From Formicarius rufipectus (lineage: Eukaryota > Chordata > Aves > Passeriformes > Formicariidae), in contig VXAU01002306.1 of assembly GCA_013399695.1 (NCBI GenBank), positions 1,148,588 to 1,212,587 of the forward strand: DNA of 64,000 nucleotides, in the 5' to 3' direction. The position numbers were made by a program, and so were the translations under genes. Below, in pieces: positions 12,083 to 23,973 of the stretch (position 1 is the stretch's first letter; every line of letters starts with the position of its first letter). The notes beneath the pieces are model-generated. The model did no database searches and had not been told where the DNA came from. It saw only the letters and a list, made by a program, of their open reading frames with translations.

Positions 12083-15000
12083 GGGGGGTGGTGGGGAGAA
12101 AAAGAAAATAAAAAGACAGAAATCAGACTCCAGACATTCTTTAGAGGCACAGAAAGTTGGTCAGTACTTGACCCAATTAATTAACCATAATTCATTTAGC
12201 CTGTGGCAGTCAGTGTTTTAAGAATAAAGGGGAGGGAAAGGATGTGAACCCAAAAATGGTTTTGCCAGTTCTGCATTTTATTACCAAAGCTGAATAAAAC
12301 TTTTGCTGTAAGTGCCTGTCCCCTGCTCGGAGCATTGGTGCTCCTCAGAGTATCCTGTCATTCTTCTAATGCCCTGCTGTGTTTTCAAAGCATCTCTGAA
12401 GGTGCTAATACTCTAAAAGTTTTCACACCTCAAATAACCTTCTCGCCAAGATCATTCAACCCAGGACTGTTTTCTTTGCTATCTCCCTCGCTGCTGTTGC
12501 TTCACGTGGTAGGACTCTGCTGTAGGACAGAGCCAGGACTAAAACTCACAAAACAAGAGCTTCAGCATCGTCAGAAATGCTGGGTAACCTCACTGTCTCC
12601 CAACACAAGTAGGATCTCAGGCCACTAGGGCTGCAGTAGTCCTGTTTCAGTTGCCTCCCATGTCAAATGGCATACTCTAATAAGTACTTGTTCAGTTATT
12701 TTCTTTATTGATAGGATTCATTTAATTTATGTTTGCACAGCACTATAGACTGCGCAGTAAAACTGTGACTAGAAAGTGCTGAGTGTTGTTGTAAACATGT
12801 ATTAATGGGTATATCTGTATCTCTGTGCAATCAAGTACTTCTTCAGCAACAAATATTTGGTAAATATTTAATATTTAAATAATATATGGCAGAAATCTCT
12901 TCTTCATATCAGTACGTCTGCCCTGGGGAAAACTCATAAGAAACAGCTTGGTTCAGTTAGTCTGCAAACTTCAATGACCACACTATAGTTCTAACTGAGC
13001 TGGATCAATAGTGCTGACAGCAATCAGCACTGCAAACAAAGGCCACTTTGCCTCACTTCTGGTTTACAACCCATCTGTGTCTTTTTAAGCACATAACCAA
13101 ACAGGTTGACTAACGCTGGTGTCACATCAGCTCCAAAAACACTGAGGTAAAAGCCGTGAGAAAAAGTTTGCGGGTTTAAAAACAGCATTAAAATGAAGTG
13201 TGTCCCAAACAGAAATTACTGGTGCTTGAATGCTATGGATGGAGAAGGGACAAGGCATGGCTACACACAGATGCTCTCAGCTTCAGCAAGGCACTGCAGC
13301 ATTACTTTTAAATCTGTGTCAATTGAACAACTGTGTAGGATACAAATTTGTGTGCAAGTGCCCAGCTCATGCAGCCCCTAAAAGCAGAGCCAGGAACTCA
13401 AGCTCTAAGGACGCAGTGATACAAAAGCAGCTCAGACCAAAATTGGTTGGTTACTGACAAGAGCTACTCAAGAAGGCACAGGAGGTGAATTGCTCTAATG
13501 CAAAGATGCTCTTACCAGCACTTCAAGATTTGAGCTCTCTTGCAATTCAAAACCTTTATCCCTTCCTTTTTTTTCTCCATGTCTGTTTAATGCTAGGCTG
13601 CCAAGCAATAGCCAATGCACAGAAAGTGCTTCCCAGGGGAGCGTCTGCTGTTACACCACACTGAACAAGTCTTCCAGCTACCAGAGAAGCAGCCAGTGCC
13701 AGGAGAAAAAGATGTGCTATATGGGAGAAAAGCTGATGGGTAACAATTAGAAGCAAAACTGTGACATTAAAGGACAGAAGGGTCACACTGTTCGATTGCA
13801 GCTTGAGAAGAGCAGGAGAAGGAAAGCTTCAAGAAAAACACTTTCAGCAGAGCCAAGAGGACATTTCAGGAGGTTGCTGTTTTCCTTATTTTAGTACAGT
13901 TTCTTGACTCTGTTAAGAGGAAGTCACAGCCATTAATCCCCACAAGTACAAGACCAGGCCAGAGGCAAATTCTGCCTTTACTTATACCATCATGAACTGG
14001 AGAAAAGTTCTCTCAGCTCCAGTACACAACAGTTCAATGGTCACTTCACAACAAGGACTAATTGCTCTGAGTCAGGTCAAGAGCTCTGTACTAGACAGAA
14101 GAAAAAGGATGACCCAAGCCTGCCCCAACACCAGTAATAATGATGAGAAAGGAAAGCAAACAGCACCACCTCTTCCCCTTCCTCCCAGGATTTACCTCAT
14201 TGACCTTTCAGACAGCTGTGAAATAAGTCTTTTTACAGTTTGTTACTACCAATTAATAAATGACAGAAGTTTATTGCTGGCAGAAATTGTGGTCAATCCA
14301 GCATGTGTTTATAATGTTATCTTGCTCTTATTACATCAGTCAAGCAAGGAAAATGTAGGGCTTTAATTAATCACTGAGTATTTCAGCCTTTGGAGCCTGG
14401 AATACTGGTTTCTCTACAAAGGTATAATATATTTAACATGAATAAAATATGTTCAGTTAGAAGGGGGGAAAAGGGGTATCTTACTGAATGAAATTGAGTG
14501 TTTTAATCTCCATCAAAAGAGAAATGAAAAATCACTTGCTCTTCTGTCCAGGTTTTACTCTGAACTGTATCTTAATCATAGGAGAAGCTGAATGGTTTTA
14601 CAGTCAAAAGAAAAGTACATTTGCCTGTGAAGATTAGGGGTTTAAATGGTAATGTAAAAATTAACAGATGGAAATGCTGCAGAGACCAAACTTCAGATGA
14701 TATCCTGATCCATCATTCCACCAGTGTTAACAACCCATTCTTCCAAACCTGCAGATACGTTCTCGTTCTCATTTTTGATACTTCACCGAAATTCTGAACT
14801 GATAGTTCCACTTTACAACTGGTTCAGAGTAACTTCTAGATAGCTACATTCAGTTGGAACACAGTTCTAAAATTAATGGGCACAGGGAAGAATAAGTTCC
14901 CCATGGGACTGATGGGAATCCACCAGTCATGGTTACAGCTAATTCACCACATCTTGGCTGCAGTGAAAAGCCTTCAAACAGAAGCTTCTTCTGCACCTAG

Positions 15001-17534
15001 TGTTGCACAGCAGGTGACAGAGACAGTTCTGAGCCCTAGGGCAGATTTCAGTGTCACACTCCTTCATATCACCAGCATTTCATAAAGAATGAGTAGGCAC
15101 AAGGAAGGATCCTCTGTCACTGGGAAAGGGGAGGCTATATCCCATCTCTTTTATGACCCATTCAAGGAAGAGATTCACTTGTTTGGCTCTAGTTTGATTC
15201 CCAACAACTATCTGCACCAGTACCAGTTTCTCTACTTAATAATAACATTTAAATATTTATCTGTTGGGTTTCAGGTTTTCAGTTTGGTTCTGCAGGAGAA
15301 AGCATCTCTGCCATATTCCCATCTTAGTCATCAGGTAAGCAAAGAATCTAGTTCAGTCATGAGTATCTGGGTTTGATGTAAACACTGAGGTCACTCTTTC
15401 CATTTGCTTTCTGTGGACAAAGTAGTTAAGAATGCAACACTCACACAGAAGTTCTGTTTGAGAAGGTAGGTAACACCTGACAAAGTACATTATGTCCCAG
15501 TTCACTCCTTGAGAGACTAAACTGGAGCTATCGCTACCCAATTTGTTTACAATCCCAGTGTATAAATGGTAAGACTGGGCAAGCTCATAAGTTCCTTTTT
15601 AGGTCCAAGCTCCCGCTTATTTGCTGAACACAGCCAGCGTTCAGCTGAGTTACACTTCTGAGCCACTGCCATAAATCCATGACCAAACTGGATTTCACAC
15701 CTCATGACAAACGGCGTGTCGTGGCCATGCAGGATTTCACACCGCACACGGCTCTCTCTGGGACAGTTCTTTTCTGTCCCACAGCATGGACTGAGCCTGC
15801 TGAGCTGAAACTCAATCTCCATTCCAGTAGCACGGGGTTTGCTTTTTCAATAAACTGAGGAGAGTTAAATGTAGAGCTCGCCTCGATTTACAAGAGCAAC
15901 ACACCAGACTGTCTTTGACAAACAGCCGAGCAGTTCAGCTTCCTCCCACCAGGGGCCAGGGATGGATGGAAGCTCTGGGCTGCTCGCTGCAATATTTATA
16001 GCCACCACGCAGCCAGCATCCTGTAGAGACCTGACCCATTTAATTATCTGAAAAAGTTGAAAGAAAAGGAAAGGGGGGGAAAAAAAGAGCAGGGTTTCTG
16101 ATGACTGGAATAACATTGCAGGACAAACGTAAATTTTATATCAATCAACAACAGTACTGAATTTGTTATTTCAGCTCTCAAAGAAACTACCCATCCATGC
16201 TATGGACTGGAACTACACAGGAGACAATCCCAGCTATAATATTTCAATAAGAACCAGCAGAATGTATCATTCATTTTAGCATTTTAGCTTGATTTCCAGC
16301 TCACGGAATTTTCCAGGAGCATGGACGCTTCTCAGAACTTGCTAATTGAAACTATCTACCAAATAAATTCTACAAACCTTTCAGCAACTACTTTGCAAAT
16401 ACTTTATTGCAGGCATTTGAAACTTGAGCTGCATGTATTAATTTTAATTGAATAATTCCACAGATGGATGAGGGAAAGGATCACATGCAAACTTCCACTT
16501 AGCCACACTGTAAAGTATTACCAGTATAAGTATTCCAGGAAGTCTGATGTTTCCTTTTGTTGCCGCTGTTGGGTTGGTTTGGCGTTTTTATTTTTAATTA
16601 ACATGGTCTTAACTGTTGAAAGCTCTAGTTGAAATTAAATTCCTGCTAATATTGTTCTGTCTTGGAGTGAGTTGAACATGTCACTACTCCTACACTGATA
16701 GTAACAGCACTGCAGTTGGGTTTGTTTTCCCATTTTAACTACGTCAGTATAGTCACAGCAGTGAAAGTTTTCTCAGAGTGGGTAGGGTGTTACATCTTGT
16801 CACCTGTCATGTTCTGTAAGAAGGACAGAAGGCTATCTTCCACCTCCACACAGTAGTTGGGTTTTCAAAAAGATAAGACAAATTCTAACAGCTCAGTCCT
16901 TTTCTGAAGGAGCCCAGCCCCAGCAGGGTAGTCAGCCTGTGGGACCATTTGCCTCCTAATAAACAGATGCCAAGGATGACACAGGACTTCAGACAGAAGC
17001 ACTTCAAGCTGGGAGTGAACTGGTAATTTACTTTGGTCTAGGGATTTAATATGGATTTGAACTGCCAAACTAGAAACAAATTGCTCTCCCTCATTCACAG
17101 CCACCTAAACCATCTGGGTCCAGTCACAGGCATGACAATGGGATCTACCAATCTGGCCTGATACCAAAAACCAAGTCTTCAAGACAACTCTGCAGCCTAA
17201 AGTCAGGTGAAACATTCACCTCTGGGTAGGTTAACAGCTACAGATACCCATATTGCCTCTCAGAAACGGCCTTCAGACTGCTTGCAGCACCTGAAGAGCC
17301 CACCCAGGGGAATGAAAGACAGACCCACAGCATATGGGATCCCAAAGTTCAAACACATACAGGCAATTAGTATATCTGTAGCTGTAGAGCCCAGAAACAG
17401 TCACCTGCAACAAAGCCATCTGGGCAGAAGAAAGCAGGACCATTCTAATGACCTTTGTTCATTCACTGGTGATACTGAAGTAACACCTTTGACTATAAAT
17501 TCCACTGCACAGGTCTGGAGCAGCTCAGGAACTG

Positions 17535-17553
17535 GCTTCACTTGAAGTGAAGC
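17535..17553. repeat. Near-perfect palindrome, 9-bp arms, 1-base centre
   Basis: GCTTCACTT, G, AAGTGAAGC in intron 1. The centre CACTTGAAGTG resembles an NK2-homeodomain type (CACTTGA / TCAAGTG) site read on both strands; that reading is inference. Confidence 0.95.
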
Positions 17554-17680
17554 AAAGCCAGAGATTTGTTTCCTCTCTATGAATCCTGCCCCTTGTGGTG
17601 CAAACCCTGAGCCTCAGTTGGCGTGGCACAGCAACCTCCACACACCAGCACATCTCTTTTCCACAGAGGTGTCCAAAGGG

Positions 17681-17697
17681 GAGAGAGAGAGAGAGAG
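17681..17697 (+). repeat. GA dinucleotide repeat
   Basis: Eight GA units plus one G in intron 1; a short microsatellite and a potential GAGA-type site. Confidence 0.95.
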
Positions 17698-19913
17698 CAC
17701 CTAGGGAACTGATGTTACTGCATGAAGTGCTTGGAAGAGATTTCACAGAACTGGGGAAAGCAGCATCCCCAGGGTCAGGACACACAGCAGAGGGCAACAG
17801 GCTGTTTGCTCCCACAAAGTGTCAGTAGAGAACTTGTGGCTGCTCTGCTTGGTGGGTCCTCCACCTCGCAAGCATCCTCCAGGGCAGGGGTTCTAGAAAA
17901 ATACTCAAGAAAACTACTGGCCACTTCTGGTGTCTGTGATTTCACATGGTCCTGGAACTGCTGGCCCTGGAGGCTGGCTCTGGTCTGGTGGCATGCAGGG
18001 AGGAGTCTGGGTGAGTCCTGCTCCACCAGCAGCTTCTGCAAGGTTGGGAAAGCAGGAGGTGGCACCTCACAGCACTTCCAGCACAGCTGCCTCAGCTGCT
18101 TAAGCCCTTCAGACCTGGAGCTACTTCTTGGAGCAGAAAGGTGTCCCAGATGCCTTCACAGCACACCACAAGCTTCCACCAGGCAGGCACTTGGGGCTAG
18201 AGGGCAAGAGATGGGAGAATACACACCATCCTCAGTTCTGGTGTGGTGGAATCACACATTCTTCCCATGTTTTCTCCTTGACACTGGCAAAACTGAATGC
18301 AATGTGAACAAAAACAACTGCAGCATCAGAAACAAAAAGAAACAAATGCCAAAAAAACCCCACAATAACAACACAAACCAAGTGAAAAGGAAGAATTACT
18401 CATGACACAGTTCCTGGGTCTCTACCACATACTCTGTTTTGCCAGTGGGTTCAAGCAACATGGAATAAACAAAATTATAAACGAAGGCAGCTTTATAAAC
18501 AGCCAGAATTTCACGTAGTTGTGTTTACTGAGCTGTAGTTCAGCAAACAAAACACAAGTCTGTAAAGGTAAGGTTTAATGTGCATGTTTTGCCAAGAAAC
18601 AACTACACCACATATTCAAAACAGTAATAGAGCAATTACAGCAGGGATCTCTAGCAAGGCAGTCTGACCTTCTTGTTCTACACTCAAGCACTAAATGCTT
18701 TGAAAAATCTGACAAGGTAATTATTTCATAGCTCAAACAGAACATTCACTGCCAACAAACAGTTGGTTTGAGTCTCTGGTAGAGAAGGAGCTCTACAGAC
18801 ACTGGGCTAGGGATGTACTTGAGCCTGTGGTTTACAATCTTCCTCCTCTTGACAGTTTACAGCTTTCATGTGCTTAAGTGATTACCTTTAAGTAGTGGGG
18901 GATATTTTTTTTTTAATTTCTTTATTTTTTTCCTGAGTTAGCCAGTTACAACGTTTGCTCCTGGGGCTGTTTCTGTATCCGAGGGAAAACGCAAAATAAA
19001 ATTTTCAAAAGGCAACATTTGGAAGCGATACAGTACTTCCACATACAAGGAAAACTCACTTCTAGCACAGCAGAACTCTGATTTAATTCCACTAACATTC
19101 CTCTGTGAGTGCAAATAGGAACAAACAGGCCTTTGCAGCCTGTGCCCAGGGTCATACCTGGCCTCCACCTGTGAGGAGCTGACAAGGTTCCTTCCAGATA
19201 ATTGTGCTCACTGCATCTCCCCAGTTACCTTCTTCCAGGGTTTTTCGGGAAAAGGGAGATCTACGTCACCATCCCAGCAGTGTGCCTGTCCACACAGCAG
19301 GATCAAACCTTTCCTGATACTTAATTCCTCCTTCCCCCTAATTTAAATACATCAGCTCAGACTGTCTCTTGGATGGAAACTGAGGCATTTGCTGCTATGG
19401 TGAGATGTCCTCTTGAAATCTCAGTGCTGCACAACTAGCACTGGCATGGAATTTATTTTTATTTTTTTTTCTTAGTAACACCAAATTGCAACAGTGAAAT
19501 CTAGGAAATTAAAGCTCTTGGGTTCCTCAGAAAATTCACATTGTACCTTCTGATCCTAAGAGGATTTTCTGTTTCTATAAGAAAGGAATGCTTTTGCAAG
19601 CAAACATCCTTTCTTCTGTGCCAGCAGAAAACGCAAAGCTAATAAATTATTAAACATGTATTAATGCACGGAAACACCGCAGTCTGAGGCTGCATCTCAA
19701 GTCCTTGGACTCCAGCCCGCCTCATGTGGGGAGGCCTTGGGCTCTCCTTGTCCTCCTCTTTGGGTGGGATGCTCCATTGCTTCAGCATCTGTTCCCATGT
19801 GGGAGCAATTCCAGCACCCTTCTGTGCTGCCTTCACCTGGCCACAGCTCACACCTGCATGAGCCCTCGGGATAGCAGCACACGGGAAGGTAACATGGGCA
19901 GGTTTACAATTTT

Positions 19914-19968
19914 AAAAACAAACAAACAAACAAAACAAACAAACAAAAACAAAAAAACAAAAATAAAA
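19914..19968 (+). repeat. AAAC-type simple repeat
   Basis: A run of AAAC units with occasional extra A, about 55 bp, in intron 1. Tetranucleotide microsatellite, likely variable in length. Confidence 0.95.
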
Positions 19969-20118
19969 CCTTTCCTGAAAGCTCCCAGTGTTTCACCATG
20001 ACATTACTGGTCAGCTCCACAAAGTTTGAGTCTCACCCAGCAGCCTCCTAAGCAAAAATTGGAAGCAGAGAAGTCACTGCTGTGAGAGGTACATCGAGTT
20101 TTGCCAGATTTAGAGGGA

Positions 20119-20130
20119 GGGGGGGGGGGG
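20119..20130 (+). repeat. G12 homopolymer
   Basis: Twelve consecutive G, preceded by GAGGGA. Such a tract can form quadruplex-like structures and is prone to sequencing length errors. Located in intron 1. Confidence 0.95.
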
Positions 20131-21327
20131 ATCAGGAAAGAGATGGAAAAAACCACACCAGCTTGGGGGAACATAAAATTCCCTGTGCTTTGAAATCCAT
20201 GTTGGGTTCATATTTTCAAATCTGAAGCCACTGAATGCCAATTATTTAAAACCATTCTCCTCAATGCTACCAGAAGCTGTTTAGCTATGGTGGCATTTGG
20301 TGGATTGTCTCAGTGTTATTGATGAAATGGCAAGAGATGCCTAAACTCTGATCTCCAAACAGGAGCATTTCCAAATGCTTCTTCCAACTCTCCTTGTTAG
20401 AAATGAATTAAGAAATACAAGGCAAGGTCAGAAAGAAGCTTTTTTCAACCTGCATTAAGAAATGTATTCCAGTAGCAACGATGCCAGGAGGCAGATGAGA
20501 AGGGAAAAAAAAACAACCAAAAAAACCCGAAAAAACCAACAAAACTAAAAAAAAACTTGTTCCTTTTGCAGTTGTTACAATACTAAGGGAGCATCCTCAT
20601 AACTCCTGAAAGCTCAAAGGTGATAAAGTTAATCATTTTAAGAAAAAAGAGTTCTGAATTCAGGATTCATTCAAGAAAGATTAAAGAAAAATTAACCAGT
20701 GCTCTTAACATTGTGACTTACACTAGAATCCTAGGTCTAAACATAAGCACCTGTTTATGCAAGTACCAAGTCCTACTTAATTCATCAAGCACAGCCTTTA
20801 AAGCACACATTTAGCCCACCTGAAGTTTTGTAGTGTGTTCAGAATGAGGGCAGGAAGCATGGCCAAAAAATCAATTAAAAAGCACATCACACAGTTCATA
20901 ACATTAATCTTCGAGGCAACGCTTCCTCATTTATTTCTGCAGAAATCTGCTGTTAAGTAAATGTAATATGCACTTGCTCAGAGATTGCTTGTTATTGGGG
21001 AAAGATATGTGCACTAAAAATATGTAATTTAAAAATCAGCTCCCATAAAGTCATGTTAAAAGAGGTCTGTGATACATAGCAGCTATAAAGGAAATCTTTC
21101 TCATCTCACACACAGAAAAAAAAAAAGCTGAATCTGCCCTTGTCCTCCTACTGGGAAAATCCCTGCACTGAAATAAAGGTGATTATTTTCAGACAACAGC
21201 TATTCTCCAATACGGGTAAAGGTAACAGGATTTATTTTACATAAAAATTCCATTATCTCATCCTAACAGCATAAGTCATTGAAGTACCAAAAGATCACTT
21301 CTCCTTGTGGTATAATTTGGATTAGGG

Positions 21328-21360
21328 TTTTTTTGTTTGTTTTTTTTTCTGGTCTTTTTT
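21328..21360 (+). repeat. T-rich low-complexity tract
   Basis: Three T runs separated by single G or CTGG bases, in intron 1 on the plus strand. Confidence 0.9.
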
Positions 21361-23659
21361 GAATATTTCCGTATCATATCTCCACATGGTACCTCCCCCC
21401 GAGAGTTTCCCCACTAACAGCTCTGCCTCTCTGCACACACATGGCCACGTTCAACTTTCTGCCCCCGTCGCTGTCGCCATGAAAGCTGAGCCTGCAGACG
21501 GCAAGCAGAGATGCCAGACAAGCCTGACGAGAGCAAAAACAGAGAGGAGACTCTCCAGCAGCACTGAAGAGCCACTGGAGTACATGGCACAAGGTTTTAT
21601 TGCCAGCCAACTACTGCCACCCGAGCCCAGATACGAGTTTCCCACAGCACGGAGATTGCTATCAGCCTCTCATGGATTACCCTCTGGCAAAACGTCAAAC
21701 CCCACCGACTTCTCCTCTTCCCCGAAATTACCTCCTCGCAGATAATAGGGCGCTATTTCCTCTTACATTTGTGGAGGAGGGGTGGGAGGCTCCCTGACTT
21801 TTCAGGGGCTGGGATGATATAAACCAGAAACCTTTTGGGACAGCGTGTGCACCTGCTGCCCCACCCCACAAACTCACACACAACGCGCCATGGCTCTGCT
21901 GGGCTTTATTCCTAGAGACACCCGTGTCCATGGGAAGCAGTTTCCCCCCATGGCGTGTCCTGGAAAGCAGGTGCTCTCCTCTCACACACCCGAGGGACCT
22001 CCCTCCAGCTCTCTGCCGAGATGAGCTACAAGGCTGATTTCCTTGAGGAAGCTGCACATCTCCTAATGTGCCCGAGGCATCCTGGGGAGAGGCACGGTGG
22101 AGGGGAGAGGATTTTGACAGCCCAGAAGCTGCATTTCTCCATCCTACAAAATGCGCTCTCTCCATGTCTCCCCCCACCGTGGATGACAGGATCACTTGAA
22201 AGCATCAAGCAAAAGTCATAAGAAATTGAGTTATGAAGAAAAGTATCCTTCCCTCCTCATAAGGCCTTATCAGTCAGATATCTCCCAGGACAGGAGGGAG
22301 GGGGCTCGAATAGGAGGGGACTAAAGGAGGAAAACTGTTGACTGGAGAGTTGTATCTAAATTTTGTGTAACAAAACCTCCTCCCCACAATGAACCGTTTC
22401 CCAAAGGCATTAGCAGCCCAGCTCTCTGTCACTATCAGGACAAGGCTGTGAGCCCAAAACAAAAGCATCTTATCAGCAGCAGGAGTTGGCTGTGGTCAAA
22501 GCAACAATGATCTTGTCCTCATTTCTCTAACAAGCTCCCACTGGAGTTGAAACAAGGCAAACCCGAAGGAGGGAGCCTCGCTTGATATGCTTTTTTAATT
22601 TTTATTTTTAAATTGAGGTTCTAAGCCATTTCACTCATCTAAGTTCAGGTGCTATTCTTACTCATTTCCTCGGAAGTAGGATCAGGCTCTCATTACATAA
22701 CTGCCAGGGAAAGGAAAAAAAAAAAACCAACCAAACAAGCAGCAGCAGGAATGCTCAAAGCCCACTTCTCCTCCCTGTTCCTCCAAGCTGAGTCTGCCAG
22801 GAATTACACTGACCAGGGCACTCTATCAGCCTCTCCCTGTCTTCACCCCTGGTCTGACTGTACCCTAATATATTCAGAAATCCAATTATTACTTGAATGT
22901 GGGAGAGATTTCTAGCAGAGCTGGACTCTCTAGGAGCCAGGAGGGGATTCCCTGCCACTCCAGCTACCTTTGATTTCCTGGGACATCAGGAGTGAAAACA
23001 ACCTCTAATAGCACCTGAAGTTTCCCAACTTACATTCATTAGTGAAAAGCACTGATTACTTATCATGCTTAATATCAAGCAGCTTCTTCAGCCTCGGGTC
23101 ATCCTATTTCTCCAGCAGAATAACCAACCTCACAAACTTGAGTGACAAAACCCCTACGAAATCTCCCACTTAAACTGCGTGCAAGCTTCTCCATGGAGAT
23201 GAGGCTTTAATTTTTTTAATTTTTTTTTTTTTCGCAGGCTTTCCGAGTAGTTCCAGCCGTGCTCAGGAAGCCCTGGGCGGCAGCCCCAGCCCTGCAGGAT
23301 GGGAGCTCCTCAATGGCAGGATGTTTACACAGCAAGTCAAAAAGGCACCGAGTTAAACCGTGTGAGGAAACTCCTCTGCTCTCCCAGCCCAAGACAACCA
23401 CCCTGATCGGGCCGCCGCCGAGCAGCGCTTGGCACCGCTACTCCTCCAACCCCCTCGGGAAGCCGGGATGAACGCGGGGAGCATCGCGGGGACAGCCGGA
23501 CCAGTGCCGCTCCATCCCTTCCCGCAGGTGAGCGGCGGGCAGGATCGCGCCGGGGGCACCCCCGGGGGAGGATGCTCCGCGGGAATGACCCCCGGCACGC
23601 CTTCAGCCCCAACGCCAAGGGCACAGCGCCCCGGTCCCGACCATGCGCGGGGGGCTTAC

Positions 23660-23845
23660 CTTGCGCACCCCGCCGAAGCCGTGCTCCGCCGCCACCCGCT
23701 CGGCCTCCGCCCGGCCCCCGCCGTGCAGCTCCACCAAGAAATGGTTGGTGTACACGGCTCCGCGGGCCGGGCTGGGTGAGCCGAGGAAGAGCGGCAGGGC
23801 GAGGATGAGGAGGGCAGCCCGCAGCAGCGGCGGCCCCGCCGGCAT
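23660..23845 (-). CDS. PCSK2: PCSK2 coding exon 1: signal peptide and start of the prodomain
   Basis: First coding exon of proprotein convertase 2, the subtilisin-like endoprotease that cuts prohormones and neuropeptide precursors at paired basic residues in secretory granules of neuroendocrine cells. The exon encodes 62 residues. Residues 1-29 or so look like a signal peptide (MPAGPPLLRAALLILALPLF, then a small polar region). The prodomain begins around VYTNHFLVEL, and the exon ends in AAEHGFGGVRK; TNHFLVELH and VAAEHGFG are hallmarks of the PC2 proregion. The start is chosen because it directly precedes the hydrophobic segment, has G at -3, and no ATG occurs in the roughly 150 bases upstream. 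The exon ends AAG followed by GTAAGC, a near-ideal donor, in phase 0. From memory the mammalian exon is about 59 codons and reads HGFGVRK, so there is one extra Gly here. The identification is firm; the exact signal cleavage site is inferred. Confidence 0.96.
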
Positions 23846-23956
23846 GGCCCCAGCGCGGAGCGNCGGCGCGGTGTGCGAGCGCTGTGCGAGCCCCGCGTTC
23901 CGCGGCGGCCGAGGGGCAGCACCAGCCGCGGGTGGAAGGGGGGGACACGCCGCGCT

Positions 23957-23964
23957 GCCAATCA
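23957..23964 (+). promoter_or_regulatory. CCAAT box (GCCAATCA on the plus strand)
   Basis: GCCAATCA matches the NF-Y core. It is in reverse orientation relative to PCSK2, which is tolerated by NF-Y. It lies next to a GC box and within 120 bases of the start codon. The motif is seen directly; its function is inferred from position. Confidence 0.5.
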
Positions 23965-23965
23965 C

Positions 23966-23973
23966 GGGCGGGG
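23966..23973 (+). promoter_or_regulatory. GC box (GGGCGGGG), possible Sp1/EGR-family site
   Basis: GGGCGGGG is a Sp1/KLF consensus, one base from the CCAAT box. From memory, the human PC2 promoter is GC-rich and responds to EGR-1, whose sites overlap Sp1 sites. Such motifs are common by chance in CpG islands, so the call rests on position. Confidence 0.45.

Larger units (their letters stand above)
4034..23659 (-). other. PCSK2: PCSK2 intron 1
   Basis: The intron between coding exons 1 and 2 is 19,626 bp. It starts GTAAGC at the right end and finishes CTGTCTCTTCTCCAG at the left end on the minus strand. I recognise no further coding exon in it. It is AT-rich with scattered homopolymer runs, one CR1 3' fragment at 7.7 kb, a 38-bp tandem duplication at 10.2 kb, GA and AAAC simple repeats at 17.7 and 19.9 kb, and a more GC-rich stretch at about 21.4-22.2 kb. 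AT-rich patches around 7.2-7.3, 12.8-12.9 and 16.4 kb lack repeat structure and could be conserved regulatory DNA, but that cannot be judged from one sequence. Open frames in the intron, including one of 227 codons (17722-18405), show no known domain. Confidence 0.93.

Noticed and set aside
17722..18405. 227-codon plus-strand open frame in PCSK2 intron 1
   Set aside because: No known domain, and the C-terminal part is an Asn/Lys-rich translation of A-rich sequence. I also considered a retroviral or LTR origin, but saw no reverse transcriptase, protease or terminal repeat signature.
21728..22195. 155-codon minus-strand open frame in a GC-richer part of intron 1
   Set aside because: No PC2 similarity, no exon-like splice sites in frame and no recognised domain.
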